Shown piece by piece: positions 18,355 to 26,634 of a stretch of DNA of 64,000 nt. Made by a program: the position numbers and the translations under genes. Numbering within the stretch: position 1 is the first letter of the stretch; each line of letters begins with the position of its first letter. This stretch comes from Paenibacillus humicola. GTDB taxonomy: Bacteria > Bacillota > Bacilli > Paenibacillales > Paenibacillaceae. The stretch lies in contig NZ_JAQGPL010000001.1 of NCBI RefSeq assembly GCF_028826105.1, positions 1,886,501 through 1,950,500 of the forward strand, given 5' to 3'. The notes below the pieces were generated by a model. It saw only the letters and a program-made list of their open reading frames with translations, ran no database searches and had not been told where the DNA came from.

Positions 18355-18424
18355 GATGAGATGTCGGAAACTGGCGTAAAAATGGAATGTTTTTGGTGTT
18401 TTGGCACGAACTTTGTAGTACTAT
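18325..18424. promoter_or_regulatory. Paired TAGTACTA palindromes between divergent operons
   Basis: ATAGTACTAT at 18325-18334 and GTAGTACTAT at 18415-18424 share the 8-bp palindrome TAGTACTA, 90 bp apart centre to centre. One overlaps the predicted -10 of the DUF4280 operon; the other lies about 50 bp before the start of the cyclase-like receptor gene. A shared regulator site is a plausible reading, but chance cannot be excluded for an 8-bp word. Confidence 0.4.
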
Positions 18425-18476
18425 TGTATAAGATTGGTATGATGGAATCGATTCTTTGAAACGGAGCGTTAGGTCT

Positions 18477-21260
18477 ATGAAAACGAACGGGAAAAAAGCG
18501 CAGGCGGCGCCGAACGTCCGCTTCGGCGTGCTGTGGCTGACGGTCATCGCGCTGGCTCTGGCGGGGATCGCCTATTATTTGATCGCGCGTGCAGACGATC
18601 TGAACCGAAGCCCTCTGCAGCGCACGCTGCCGCTTGCGAACCTGTCGGCTCTCGCGAACGGCCCGGACGGGGAGATGTACGTCATCAGCGGCGCCAAGCA
18701 GCAGATCGAAGCGATCGGTCCGGACGGGAAGCTGAAATACCGGATCGGGCAGCAGAAGGACGGCATCCGGCGAAACTTTACCGAGCTGGCGGTCGATTCG
18801 CGCAGCCGCCTGTACGTGTTAAACACGATTCTCGATTCATACGGCCTATATGTCCAGTCCGAAACCGTCACCCGGTATTCGGCGGACGGCAAACTCGACG
18901 CGCAGCTGTTCGAATGGAAGGGCGACGGCCAAAGCAAGCGGGTCGGTCAGCTCAAAGCGCTCCAGATTCGCGGCGATGCGCTGACGTTCTTCATCAGCCG
19001 CAGCAGCGGCGTGCAGCAAAAACGGTTTCTGATCGACTCCGGCAAATGGGACCAGCCGTTCGCGTTCGAGCTGCCGCAGGATCGTTACTTGTCCGAAATT
19101 TACGGCACCGAGCCCGGCCAAATCTACTATACGACCAAAAGGGGCTCCATTTACCAGGTTGCCGCGGACGGCACGAGCAAGCCGCTTTACCCGGTCGCCG
19201 GCATGCCGCCGATGCGCAAAAATTTTCCCGAGCGGCTGAAAACGGACGCCGGCGGCTCCCTGTTGTTCGTGGACCGGTCGTTGAATGCGCTGACACGGCT
19301 CACTCCCGGGGCGGCCGATCCGATTTCGCTCGTCCTGGATGAAGCGGCGATCGAAAAAAGCGCGCCGGGCGCGGACAGCTTCGAGATTGCGGACTACGCG
19401 GTCCTCCCTGGCGGAGGCGTTCAGGTGCTGCTGCCGGACCGGATTTTGAATTCCGGCCCTGGAGGCGCGCCTGCATCGGTTGTGACGAAGGCGGATTACA
19501 GCCGCTCCGAACGGATGGATGAATGGCTGGTCTGGCTTGCGGCCGCCGCTGCCGCCGCCCTCCTGATTGCAGCGTCCAGACTGATCTTCGTCCATCTGCT
19601 GCGCCGCCGGTTTTCGTTTTTCCTGAAGCAGCTGGTGGCGTTCGTGCCGCTGATCGCGGTATCGATGCTGCTGCTTTCAAACTCCATTTACAACGCTTTT
19701 TCCAAGAACATGGAGGACGAAATGAAACGCGAGCTTTCCGTTCTGGCGCAAAGCGGCAAATACATCATCGACGGGAACGCGCTCGAACGGCTGCAATCGC
19801 CAAACGATTTCATGGACGCCGACTATCAGTCGATCTTGCAGCGGATGAACGTGCTGTTTCAGGGGGACCAATCGTCCGACCGGCGCGGCTTGTACAGCAC
19901 GGTGTACAAATACGACGGAAACAAGCTGTACGTCATCGCCGACGACGACGACAGCGTCAACATGTTCAAGCCGTTCGAGCTGGACGAGGATAATCTCGCG
20001 GTGCTGAAGCAGGGGCAGGTGCGGAGCGGAAGCTGGGAGGATGCGAGCGGGCAGTGGATTTTCGCGATCGCGCCCGTGTACGATTCGAAAGGGAAAATCG
20101 TCGGCATTTACGAAACCGGCCGCGACCTGACTGTGCTCGAGCGCGAGAACAAGCAGATCTATAAAGGCGTGATCGAGAAAATCGCGGCTATCACCTTAAT
20201 CGTGCTGCTCGTATTCGTCGTCACGACCTACTTCCTGCTCGCTTCGCTGCGCAAGCTGCGCCGAAGCGTCGCCGAAATTACGAACGGCAACTGGGACGCC
20301 GAGGTATCGATCCGGACGCGCGACGAGGTAGGCGAGCTCGGCGAGCAGTTTAACGTGATGGTCCGGCACATCCGGCAGTATATCCGCGACATAACGGCGT
20401 TCAGCGAGGCTTCGTTCCGTTTCGTGCCGCAGCAGGTGTTCAAATATCTCGGCAAACGCGGCATTCTCGACGTTCACCTCGGCGACCAGGTGCAGCAGAA
20501 CATGATCGTCATGGTGTCGAAAATCCGGCAGTTTTACGAGATGTCGAAGCGGCTGTCGCCGAAGGAAAACTTCAATTTCATGAACTCGTTTTTAAGCCGC
20601 TTCGGCCCGCTGGTGCGGAAGGAAAACGGGCTGATCGCAAGCTACATGGGAGCGGGCTTTATGTCCTTGTTTCCAAGCCGGACGGAGGACGCCATCAATG
20701 CCGCGATTGCTATCCGCAAGGAGCTTGTCGTATACAACGGACATCGGGCCAAGGCGAATTATCCGCCCGTCGATATCGGGATCGCCATCCACAAAGGTCC
20801 GCTGATGCTCGGGATTATCGGCGAAGAGACGCGAATGGAGAGCAACGTCATTTCGGACGACGTGACCTTAACGACGCGGCTGGAGGAATTGTCCGAGCAG
20901 CTCGGCGTCTCGATCCTCGTGACGCATTCGGCGATGGAGACGGTCGCGTCGCCGGAGCGGTTCCAGTACCGCTCGCTCGGGCGCATTCATCTGGGCGGCC
21001 AGCAGACGCCGGTCGAGCTGTACGACGTCTACGAAGGCGATCCGGAAGCGGTGCGTATGGGCAAAGACAAGACGAAGAAGCTGTTTGAGCGCGGCGTGCA
21101 GCTGTATCAGGAAGGGCGCTTTTTCGATGCGCGCGAGACGTTCGTGGAAGTGATCAAATGGAGCAGGCTGGACAAAGCGGCGAAGCTGTACTTCTATTTG
21201 TGCGACGAATATTATCAGCGCGGAACCGCGGTCGACTGGAACGGGACGCTTGCCGTATAA
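18477..21260 (+). CDS. Membrane receptor with beta-propeller, HAMP and a degenerate class III nucleotide cyclase domain
   Basis: A 927-residue protein. An N-terminal helix (about 16-38) leads to an extracytoplasmic beta-propeller (about 55-340). Two hydrophobic segments (about 345-370 and 385-405), a Cache-like sensor region (about 410-560), a last helix (AAITLIVLLVFVVTTYFLLAS), HAMP, a class III cyclase homology domain (about 670-830) and a short TPR-like tail follow. The fold is clear, but the catalytic residues are not: the first metal Asp is Lys682 (VSKIR for ADIRG), the second is Ala726 (MGAGF for IGDAV) and the transition-state Asn is Thr797; only Arg801 remains. It therefore looks like a pseudo-cyclase. 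ATG 18477 is preferred over an upstream TTG (18456). It heads an operon with the next two genes. Confidence 0.8.
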   Translation: MKTNGKKAQAAPNVRFGVLWLTVIALALAGIAYYLIARADDLNRSPLQRTLPLANLSALANGPDGEMYVISGAKQQIEAIGPDGKLKYRIGQQKDGIRRNFTELAVDSRSRLYVLNTILDSYGLYVQSETVTRYSADGKLDAQLFEWKGDGQSKRVGQLKALQIRGDALTFFISRSSGVQQKRFLIDSGKWDQPFAFELPQDRYLSEIYGTEPGQIYYTTKRGSIYQVAADGTSKPLYPVAGMPPMRKNFPERLKTDAGGSLLFVDRSLNALTRLTPGAADPISLVLDEAAIEKSAPGADSFEIADYAVLPGGGVQVLLPDRILNSGPGGAPASVVTKADYSRSERMDEWLVWLAAAAAAALLIAASRLIFVHLLRRRFSFFLKQLVAFVPLIAVSMLLLSNSIYNAFSKNMEDEMKRELSVLAQSGKYIIDGNALERLQSPNDFMDADYQSILQRMNVLFQGDQSSDRRGLYSTVYKYDGNKLYVIADDDDSVNMFKPFELDEDNLAVLKQGQVRSGSWEDASGQWIFAIAPVYDSKGKIVGIYETGRDLTVLERENKQIYKGVIEKIAAITLIVLLVFVVTTYFLLASLRKLRRSVAEITNGNWDAEVSIRTRDEVGELGEQFNVMVRHIRQYIRDITAFSEASFRFVPQQVFKYLGKRGILDVHLGDQVQQNMIVMVSKIRQFYEMSKRLSPKENFNFMNSFLSRFGPLVRKENGLIASYMGAGFMSLFPSRTEDAINAAIAIRKELVVYNGHRAKANYPPVDIGIAIHKGPLMLGIIGEETRMESNVISDDVTLTTRLEELSEQLGVSILVTHSAMETVASPERFQYRSLGRIHLGGQQTPVELYDVYEGDPEAVRMGKDKTKKLFERGVQLYQEGRFFDARETFVEVIKWSRLDKAAKLYFYLCDEYYQRGTAVDWNGTLAV

Positions 21261-21275
21261 ACGAGGGGGATTGAC

Positions 21276-21770
21276 GTGCCGCAGACGTTTTACCGCGTCG
21301 AGCCGCTGTTGACCGAAACCGACGCCCGCGCGATTACCGATTTTTTTCTCTCCGGTGATTCGTTCGACGACATGAACCATACGCCGGGGGAATTGAGTGA
21401 TTTTCGGCTCAATCCGATGAGAGCGCTGAGCGGGCGGTACGTTTACCGAATGGTCAAAAACGAAGCCGGCGATATGATCGGCGTGATCAGCTTCATGGAA
21501 AACGAGCAGCGGACGGGCGGCTATTATTGGGATTATATCGTGGTGCACAAGGCGTACCGCGGGCGCGGCGTCGGCTCGCTGCTCATCGGAGAAATGCTGG
21601 CGGAGCTGCGCTCGCTCGGGGCGCGCTACGTCGTGACCTATACGTGCGACCTGCCGGTCTACGCGGCGATCCGCGCATTGTTCGAACGCAGCGGATTTTC
21701 CGCGGTCGGCCGCTGTCCCGACTATTATTTCGACGGCGAGGACCGGCTCATTTATTATTTGAAGCTTTGA
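21276..21770 (+). CDS. GNAT-family N-acetyltransferase
   Basis: A 164-residue GNAT protein. The acetyl-CoA pyrophosphate-binding loop is AYRGRGVGSLLI (R-x-G-x-G after IVVHK), preceded by the VISFMEN beta-strand and followed by a C-terminal PDYYFDGEDRLIYYLKL. The substrate is unknown. It starts with GTG behind GAGGGGG, only 15 nt after the receptor gene, and is followed after 32 nt by the transporter-HEAT gene, so all three are almost certainly one operon. It may modify a small molecule or a partner protein of the system. Confidence 0.85.
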   Translation: MPQTFYRVEPLLTETDARAITDFFLSGDSFDDMNHTPGELSDFRLNPMRALSGRYVYRMVKNEAGDMIGVISFMENEQRTGGYYWDYIVVHKAYRGRGVGSLLIGEMLAELRSLGARYVVTYTCDLPVYAAIRALFERSGFSAVGRCPDYYFDGEDRLIYYLKL

Positions 21771-21802
21771 ACGAATCGAACCGACGGGCGTGGATACCGA
21801 CC

Positions 21803-24800
21803 ATGAACAAAAGATGGCTGCAGATGATCGGCGTCAAAATCGAAGACCGCCGCAAACTGGTCCTGATGACGCCCGTTTTTTTGCTGTGCGGCATTGCCGA
21901 AATGCTGAATTACAACGGTTATATGACGCTGTTCAACGAGCGGCTCGGCAGTGCATATTTGCCTTACGTCTACACGGCTGAAGCCGTGATTTTGCCCCTG
22001 GAAGCGTGGTTCATGTCGTGGCTGACCGGCAGGCTGACGAAGCCGGAGCTGATGCGGACGATGTTTGCGGCGATGGGGGGCATCGTCGCCTTTAATGCGG
22101 CTGTGCTGCTTGTCATGCGGGCGGCGGGCACCGATATCTCGTGGTACTATCCGTTCCTGTTTCTGACCTCCAGCTTCGTCGTGCGGCAGCAGACGATTTT
22201 ACTGTGGAGCCTGGCTGTCGACCTGTGCCCGACGCAGCAGGCGAAGCGGCTGATGCCGGTGTTCGTATCCGGAGCGGCGCTTGGCGGAATCGTCTCGGGC
22301 CTGCTCGCTCGGGCCATCAGCGGCTGGTTTGGGGCGGATGCGGTTTATATGGTTGCGCCGCTGTTTCTGCTTGCGGGTTCCTTCAATTACCGGCGGGCGA
22401 TCGCGCAATATCTCGTGCCGCTCACGCTGAAGGCGGAGCAGGGCGCAGCCGGTCCGAGCGCGGAAAGCGGCCTCGGCTCCGCCGATTACTTCAAGCGCTC
22501 GTTTACGTCGCCGTACCTGCTTGTCGCCATCGGTATCATGACGCTAATGCCGGGGCTTTACTTTCTGATGGAATACGAGTTCCTGAACGTCTCTCAGACG
22601 ATTTTTACGTCGGAAGCGGATTTTGCTTCCTTCTTCGGGCTCGTGACGACGCTGCTGTTCGCCGCCGCCTTCCTGCTGCAGCTCGTCTCCGGACGGATTA
22701 TGGCGTGGCTCGGGCCGAGCAACATGCTGGCGGCGATCGCCGCCGTCTTCACCGCCGGTTTCGCGCTTGCAGGCGCGACGCTCGGCACACCGGCCGTCCT
22801 GCTTGGACTGTCGGCCGGCTATATGTTCCTTTATCTGCTGCTCTATTATTTTGCGGAGCCGGCGAACCAGCTTTTTTTCAAGCTGCTGCCGATCTCGCAG
22901 CGCGACGGCTACCGCTATGTAGCGCAGGGTGTTTCCGCATCCGCGGGCATTCTGATCGGGGCGCTGCTCCAGTCGCTGCATGCCGGCTTCGGCCTGCCGC
23001 TCAGCCTGCTCGCCTGGCTCGGAGCCGGCGGTTCGGCGCTGCTTGTGCTGCTTGCGCTGCTTGGGCGGCGCTTGTATATCCGCGAACTGCTTCGCAGCGT
23101 CCAGACGATGACGGCGGCCGGGCACGATGCAGCGGCTGCACTCGACGAATTTCTGCGCCAGGGACGTTCTTCGGATCTGCTCGGCCGGCTGCTCGAGCAT
23201 CCGAACGATTACACCCGCGAGGTGGCGCTGGGGCTGATCGGGCGGACGAAGGACGCTTCGTTTCTGCCGCGTCTGCTCGGTTTGGCGGACGACCGCAGCG
23301 CCCGGATCCGGCTCGCCTCGCTGCGCGCGATGAATTTGGCTTCGGCGGAGCTGCAGGCGGTTGTCAAGGTGGCGTCGTTTCTGGAGGACCCCGACTACGA
23401 GGTTCGGGCAGAAGCGGTCCGCCTGCTCGGCCGGGTGACGCATATGCCGCATCAGGCCGTTTATTTCGTGCGGCTGAAGCTGCTCGACTCTCATCCGATG
23501 GTGGTCGCCGAAGCCGTCAAATCGCTTTATGCGCTCCAAAACGCGCAAAGCTTCGAAGCCTGTTACGAAGTCGTCGAGCGTTTTCTCCGGGAAGGCGGGG
23601 AGGCGGCGATTTATATGTGCAGAGCGATTGCGGAGCTGAACATGTACAGCTTCCTGCCGGCAGTCGAGCCGCTGCTCGGCGAATTCAATCCGGCGGTGCG
23701 CGCCGAGGCGATCGCCTGCATGGGCCGGCTGCGGCATATCGCCGCCGTTCCATGGCTGCAGGAAATGCTGGAATGGGCCGAGCCCGCGCTGCATGAAGCG
23801 ACCGTGGAGGCTTTCGTCCGCATGGGCGAAGGTGCGGTCCTGCCGCTGACGGATTCGCTGCCGCTTGCGCCGCCGAAGGTATGGAGCGCGGCGATGCGCG
23901 CGCTGGCGCGGCTGACAGACGAGCCGCAGGCTGACGCTGCGCTTGCGGACGCGTCGCTTTTCAAGATCGGCGAATGGAAGATGTACCGCCAGGCTGAAGC
24001 CGCGCTTCGCGCATTGGGACAGCGCGACGGAGCGGAGCTGGCCGGTCTGCGGCTCAAGGAGCTGATGTTTTTCGTGGCGGACGGCATATGGGCCGTTCTG
24101 GAAAGGCTGGCTGACGAGGAGGTTGTCCGTGCGGTCCGGCTCGCCGCCGAAGACCGCGACGAGGAAACGCGGGAGAGCGGGCTCGAGGCGCTGTCCGAGG
24201 GGCTGGGCGACAAACGGCTTAGCGGCGCGCTCGTGCGCCTGCTCACCGGCGGCGACGAGGAAGCGGGCGAGCTTGCGGAAGAAGAAGCGCTTAACGTGCT
24301 GCGGCGCACCGCCGGCATGCGCGACGCGTGGCTGCAGCTGATCGCATCGGCCGTCATCCAGCAGAGGGAGGCGAATGGCATGGAGGAGCAGCGTTCCTTG
24401 TTCGGAATGCTCGATAAAATCGTATTTTTGAAGCAGGTTCCGTTTTTTACGGACTTGACGCTTGAGCAGCTCGGCTACATTGCCGGAATCGCGGCGGAAG
24501 AAACGGTGCAGGCGGGCGAACGGCTCGTAAAGCGGGGCGAGCCCAATTCGAGGCTGGGCGTCATCGTCGAAGGGCATGTGCAGCTGATCGCCGATGCGGA
24601 CGGCGGCGAGCCGTTATCTGTAGCTGCAGGGACGAGGGACACCGGCGGCGAAGCTGTCCGTAACTCGGGAAAAATGCGGAAAGAAGCGGCGGCAGCCGCC
24701 GGGCGCGGAGCGGAGTTCGAACACGCAGCCGGTTGCGGTGCGGCGGCCGACTCTGCCGGGCACGGGCTGATTGCCGTACTCGGTCCAAAGGACGTATTCG

Positions 24801-25003
24801 GCGAAACGTCTGCGCTGGATGGGACTCCGGCGACAACGACGGTGCTGGCGGCCGGGGGCGAGGTCCGGCTGCTTGCCCTGAGCGGCGAGGAGCTGTCCCG
24901 GTTGGTCCGCCTCCATCCGGAAATCGGCATGGGTCTGCTGCGCGCCTCGCTTGCTCGGGTCCGCATGCTGGAGCGGACAATCGCAACCGGCGGCGTTTTT
25001 TAA
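21803..25003 (+). CDS. MFS/ATP-ADP-carrier-like transporter fused to HEAT repeats and a degenerate cyclic-nucleotide-binding domain
   Basis: A 1066-residue protein in three parts. Residues about 15-430 form about 12 transmembrane helices in the style of nucleotide exchange (Npt/Tlc) or MFS carriers. About 440-860 is an alpha-solenoid of HEAT repeats (VALGLIGRTKDASFLPRLLGL, AEAVRLLGRVTHMP). About 865-1060 is a CNMP domain. In the phosphate-binding cassette, FGE is kept at 999-1001, but the Arg that contacts the cyclic phosphate is Ala1010 (GTPATTTV for GTPRAATV). An Ala/Gly/Glu-rich insertion of about 50 residues splits the domain at about 935-988. The start is ATG 21803; no strong ribosome site is visible, consistent with coupling to the GNAT gene. 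Confidence 0.82.
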   Translation: MNKRWLQMIGVKIEDRRKLVLMTPVFLLCGIAEMLNYNGYMTLFNERLGSAYLPYVYTAEAVILPLEAWFMSWLTGRLTKPELMRTMFAAMGGIVAFNAAVLLVMRAAGTDISWYYPFLFLTSSFVVRQQTILLWSLAVDLCPTQQAKRLMPVFVSGAALGGIVSGLLARAISGWFGADAVYMVAPLFLLAGSFNYRRAIAQYLVPLTLKAEQGAAGPSAESGLGSADYFKRSFTSPYLLVAIGIMTLMPGLYFLMEYEFLNVSQTIFTSEADFASFFGLVTTLLFAAAFLLQLVSGRIMAWLGPSNMLAAIAAVFTAGFALAGATLGTPAVLLGLSAGYMFLYLLLYYFAEPANQLFFKLLPISQRDGYRYVAQGVSASAGILIGALLQSLHAGFGLPLSLLAWLGAGGSALLVLLALLGRRLYIRELLRSVQTMTAAGHDAAAALDEFLRQGRSSDLLGRLLEHPNDYTREVALGLIGRTKDASFLPRLLGLADDRSARIRLASLRAMNLASAELQAVVKVASFLEDPDYEVRAEAVRLLGRVTHMPHQAVYFVRLKLLDSHPMVVAEAVKSLYALQNAQSFEACYEVVERFLREGGEAAIYMCRAIAELNMYSFLPAVEPLLGEFNPAVRAEAIACMGRLRHIAAVPWLQEMLEWAEPALHEATVEAFVRMGEGAVLPLTDSLPLAPPKVWSAAMRALARLTDEPQADAALADASLFKIGEWKMYRQAEAALRALGQRDGAELAGLRLKELMFFVADGIWAVLERLADEEVVRAVRLAAEDRDEETRESGLEALSEGLGDKRLSGALVRLLTGGDEEAGELAEEEALNVLRRTAGMRDAWLQLIASAVIQQREANGMEEQRSLFGMLDKIVFLKQVPFFTDLTLEQLGYIAGIAAEETVQAGERLVKRGEPNSRLGVIVEGHVQLIADADGGEPLSVAAGTRDTGGEAVRNSGKMRKEAAAAAGRGAEFEHAAGCGAAADSAGHGLIAVLGPKDVFGETSALDGTPATTTVLAAGGEVRLLALSGEELSRLVRLHPEIGMGLLRASLARVRMLERTIATGGVF

Positions 25004-25130
25004 CGGAAGGCCTGCGTAAGTTCGTGTTTTCTATGGGATGTATGGCGTTTCTATGATATATTGGTAGCAAAAATAGGATATCGTGATAGCAAAATCGGGA
25101 ACGAGACAGCGGCGGGAGGTCATCCGGTTT

Positions 25131-26000
25131 ATGAGGACGTTCGGTTCGGGAAAATCGATCCGCAAAATGGATCAGCGGCAGTTTGAACGTACGCAGCAAA
25201 AGCCGCATCAGACGGGGCATGCGCAGCTGCAGCGCGCGCTTGCGAGCGGAGCGCCGCTCGGCGCGGCGGAGATGCAGGCGCTGCAGCGGGCGGCCGGCAA
25301 CGGCGCGATGCTCCGCATGGCGGGAGCGGGCGGCAGGATGGCGATACCCGTCATGGCGAAAATGACGATCAATAATCCGAGCGATGCCTACGAGCTCGAA
25401 GCCGATCAGGTCGCCTATCGCGTCGCAAACGATCTGCGCACGACGCAAAGCGCACAGGCAACCGGCCAGGCGGTGCAGCGAATGGCCGGACCGGAGGACG
25501 AAGAGGAACTGCAGCTGAAGCCGGACGCCGCAGGCCCGATCCAGCGTGAAGTCGAGCCGATGGAAGAGGAGAGCGAGGAGCTGCAGCTGAAGCCGGACGC
25601 GGCCGGCCCGATTAAGCGCGAAGCGGAAGCGATGGAAGAGAAGGGCGAGGAGCTGCAGCTGAAACGCGATCCTTTCGCCCTCATTCAGCGCGCCGCAGCC
25701 GGCGCCTCCGAGGCAAGCGGCAGCGTCGAGGCGAGGATCGAGGATTCCCGCGGCAAGGGGCAGCGGCTTCAGGACGGCATGCGCGAGCAGCTGGAAGGCT
25801 CGTTCGGGACCGATTTCAGCGACGTGACGATCCATACGGACAACACGGCGGACGAGCTGTCCAAAAGCGTCGGCGCGCGGGCGTTCACGACGGGCAGCGA
25901 TATCTTTTTCCGTCAGGGTGAATACAAGCCGGATACGTCCGGCGGCCTGCAGCTGCTCAGTCACGAATTGACGCATGTCGTCCAGCAAAAAGGGCGTTAA
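25131..26000 (+). CDS. eCIS core protein, DUF4157 with HELTH motif
   Basis: A 289-residue protein. An N-terminal basic, Gln-rich stretch leads to NNPSDAYELEADQVAYRVAND, the first half of DUF4157. Three acidic 30-residue repeats of the type EELQLKPDAAGPIQREVEP (about 122-200) follow. The second half is LEGSFGTDFSDVTIHTD, ARAFTTGSDIFF, then LLSHELTHVVQQ with the zincin-like HELTH at 278-282. DUF4157 is the hallmark cargo-associated domain of extracellular contractile injection systems. Unusually, nothing follows HELTHVVQQ, so there is no toxin domain in this protein. ATG 25131 has GGGAGGT 10 nt upstream. It has its own 127-bp promoter region. Confidence 0.88.
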   Translation: MRTFGSGKSIRKMDQRQFERTQQKPHQTGHAQLQRALASGAPLGAAEMQALQRAAGNGAMLRMAGAGGRMAIPVMAKMTINNPSDAYELEADQVAYRVANDLRTTQSAQATGQAVQRMAGPEDEEELQLKPDAAGPIQREVEPMEEESEELQLKPDAAGPIKREAEAMEEKGEELQLKRDPFALIQRAAAGASEASGSVEARIEDSRGKGQRLQDGMREQLEGSFGTDFSDVTIHTDNTADELSKSVGARAFTTGSDIFFRQGEYKPDTSGGLQLLSHELTHVVQQKGR

Positions 26001-26022
26001 AGGCTTCATCGGTATCGAGGCG

Positions 26023-26057
26023 GCAGCCGGCGCTCCAAGCGCCGGCTGCTTCCTTTT
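26023..26057 (+). terminator. Rho-independent terminator after the eCIS core gene
   Basis: A perfect 12-bp stem: GCAGCCGGCGCT (26023-26034), loop CCA, AGCGCCGGCTGC (26038-26049), followed by TTCCTTTT. It marks the right border of the eCIS island. Confidence 0.9.
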
Positions 26058-26133
26058 GCCGCGGCGGGAAAGCCTTTACAATTTGTTTAGCTGAACCAAA
26101 CATAACGATAACAATTGCTGAATATGATGGGTA

Positions 26134-26151
26134 CATGGGAACGTTCCCATG
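26134..26151. promoter_or_regulatory. LacI-family operator in front of the phosphodiester catabolic operon
   Basis: CATGGGAACGTTCCCATG is a perfect 18-bp palindrome with the central CG typical of LacI-family sites. It lies 24 bp before the first gene of the operon that encodes the LacI regulator and about 6 bp after a TATGAT that could be the -10. A related site precedes the importer operon (29538-29549). Confidence 0.75.
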
Positions 26152-26175
26152 ATTATGGAACGAGGAGCAACAATC

Positions 26176-26634
26176 ATGCTGCTAAACGTATCGGAAACGG
26201 CGGACATCACGGATTCAAGCACGCATCGCACCTATGCCTTCCGCCTGGAACGGCCTGCCGGCAGGCTCGGCATCCGGTTCGCTTACGCGCCGAAGCATCT
26301 AAGCGACGAAGAGGAGAGCCGTGCGCAAATTTTGGCCGCCATCGAGAACGGCATGATGCCGGGGCAAAAGGAAGCGGCCGCCGCGGCATGGCGAAGCTAT
26401 TTGCCGCTCAGCAATTTAATCACGTTATCGATCGACGATCCGGCAGGTTTCCGGGGTGCATGTCATCGTCACGATCCCGAGCAGCGGCATTTTATCGGCG
26501 AGGATGGCGCCTCGCCCGGCCTGCTTCCCGGTCCGCTCCGGGAAGGAGAGTGGACGGTGACGTTAAGCTTTCACGCCGTCGTAACGGACGTCTGCGCGTA
26601 TGAACTTCAGCTCTGGACGGAGGAGACGCCATGA
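26176..26634 (+). CDS. Hypothetical partner of the PHP metallohydrolase
   Basis: A 152-residue protein of no firm family, with no signal peptide or membrane segment. It begins MLLNVSETADITDSSTHRTYAFRLE and reads like a beta-sandwich (strands TYAFRLERP, LGIRFAYAP, WTVTLSFHAVVT). It may be a separate copy of the N-terminal domain that some CehA-type PHP proteins carry, but this is inference. ATG 26176 has GAGGAG 8 nt upstream. Its stop overlaps the PHP gene by 4 bp (ATGA), so the two products probably act together. Confidence 0.65.
   Translation: MLLNVSETADITDSSTHRTYAFRLERPAGRLGIRFAYAPKHLSDEEESRAQILAAIENGMMPGQKEAAAAAWRSYLPLSNLITLSIDDPAGFRGACHRHDPEQRHFIGEDGASPGLLPGPLREGEWTVTLSFHAVVTDVCAYELQLWTEETP

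Noticed and set aside
21527..21802. Longer N-terminus of the transporter-HEAT-CNMP protein
   Set aside because: The upstream in-frame part lies wholly inside the GNAT gene in another frame and is Arg-rich; the membrane domain begins naturally at ATG 21803.
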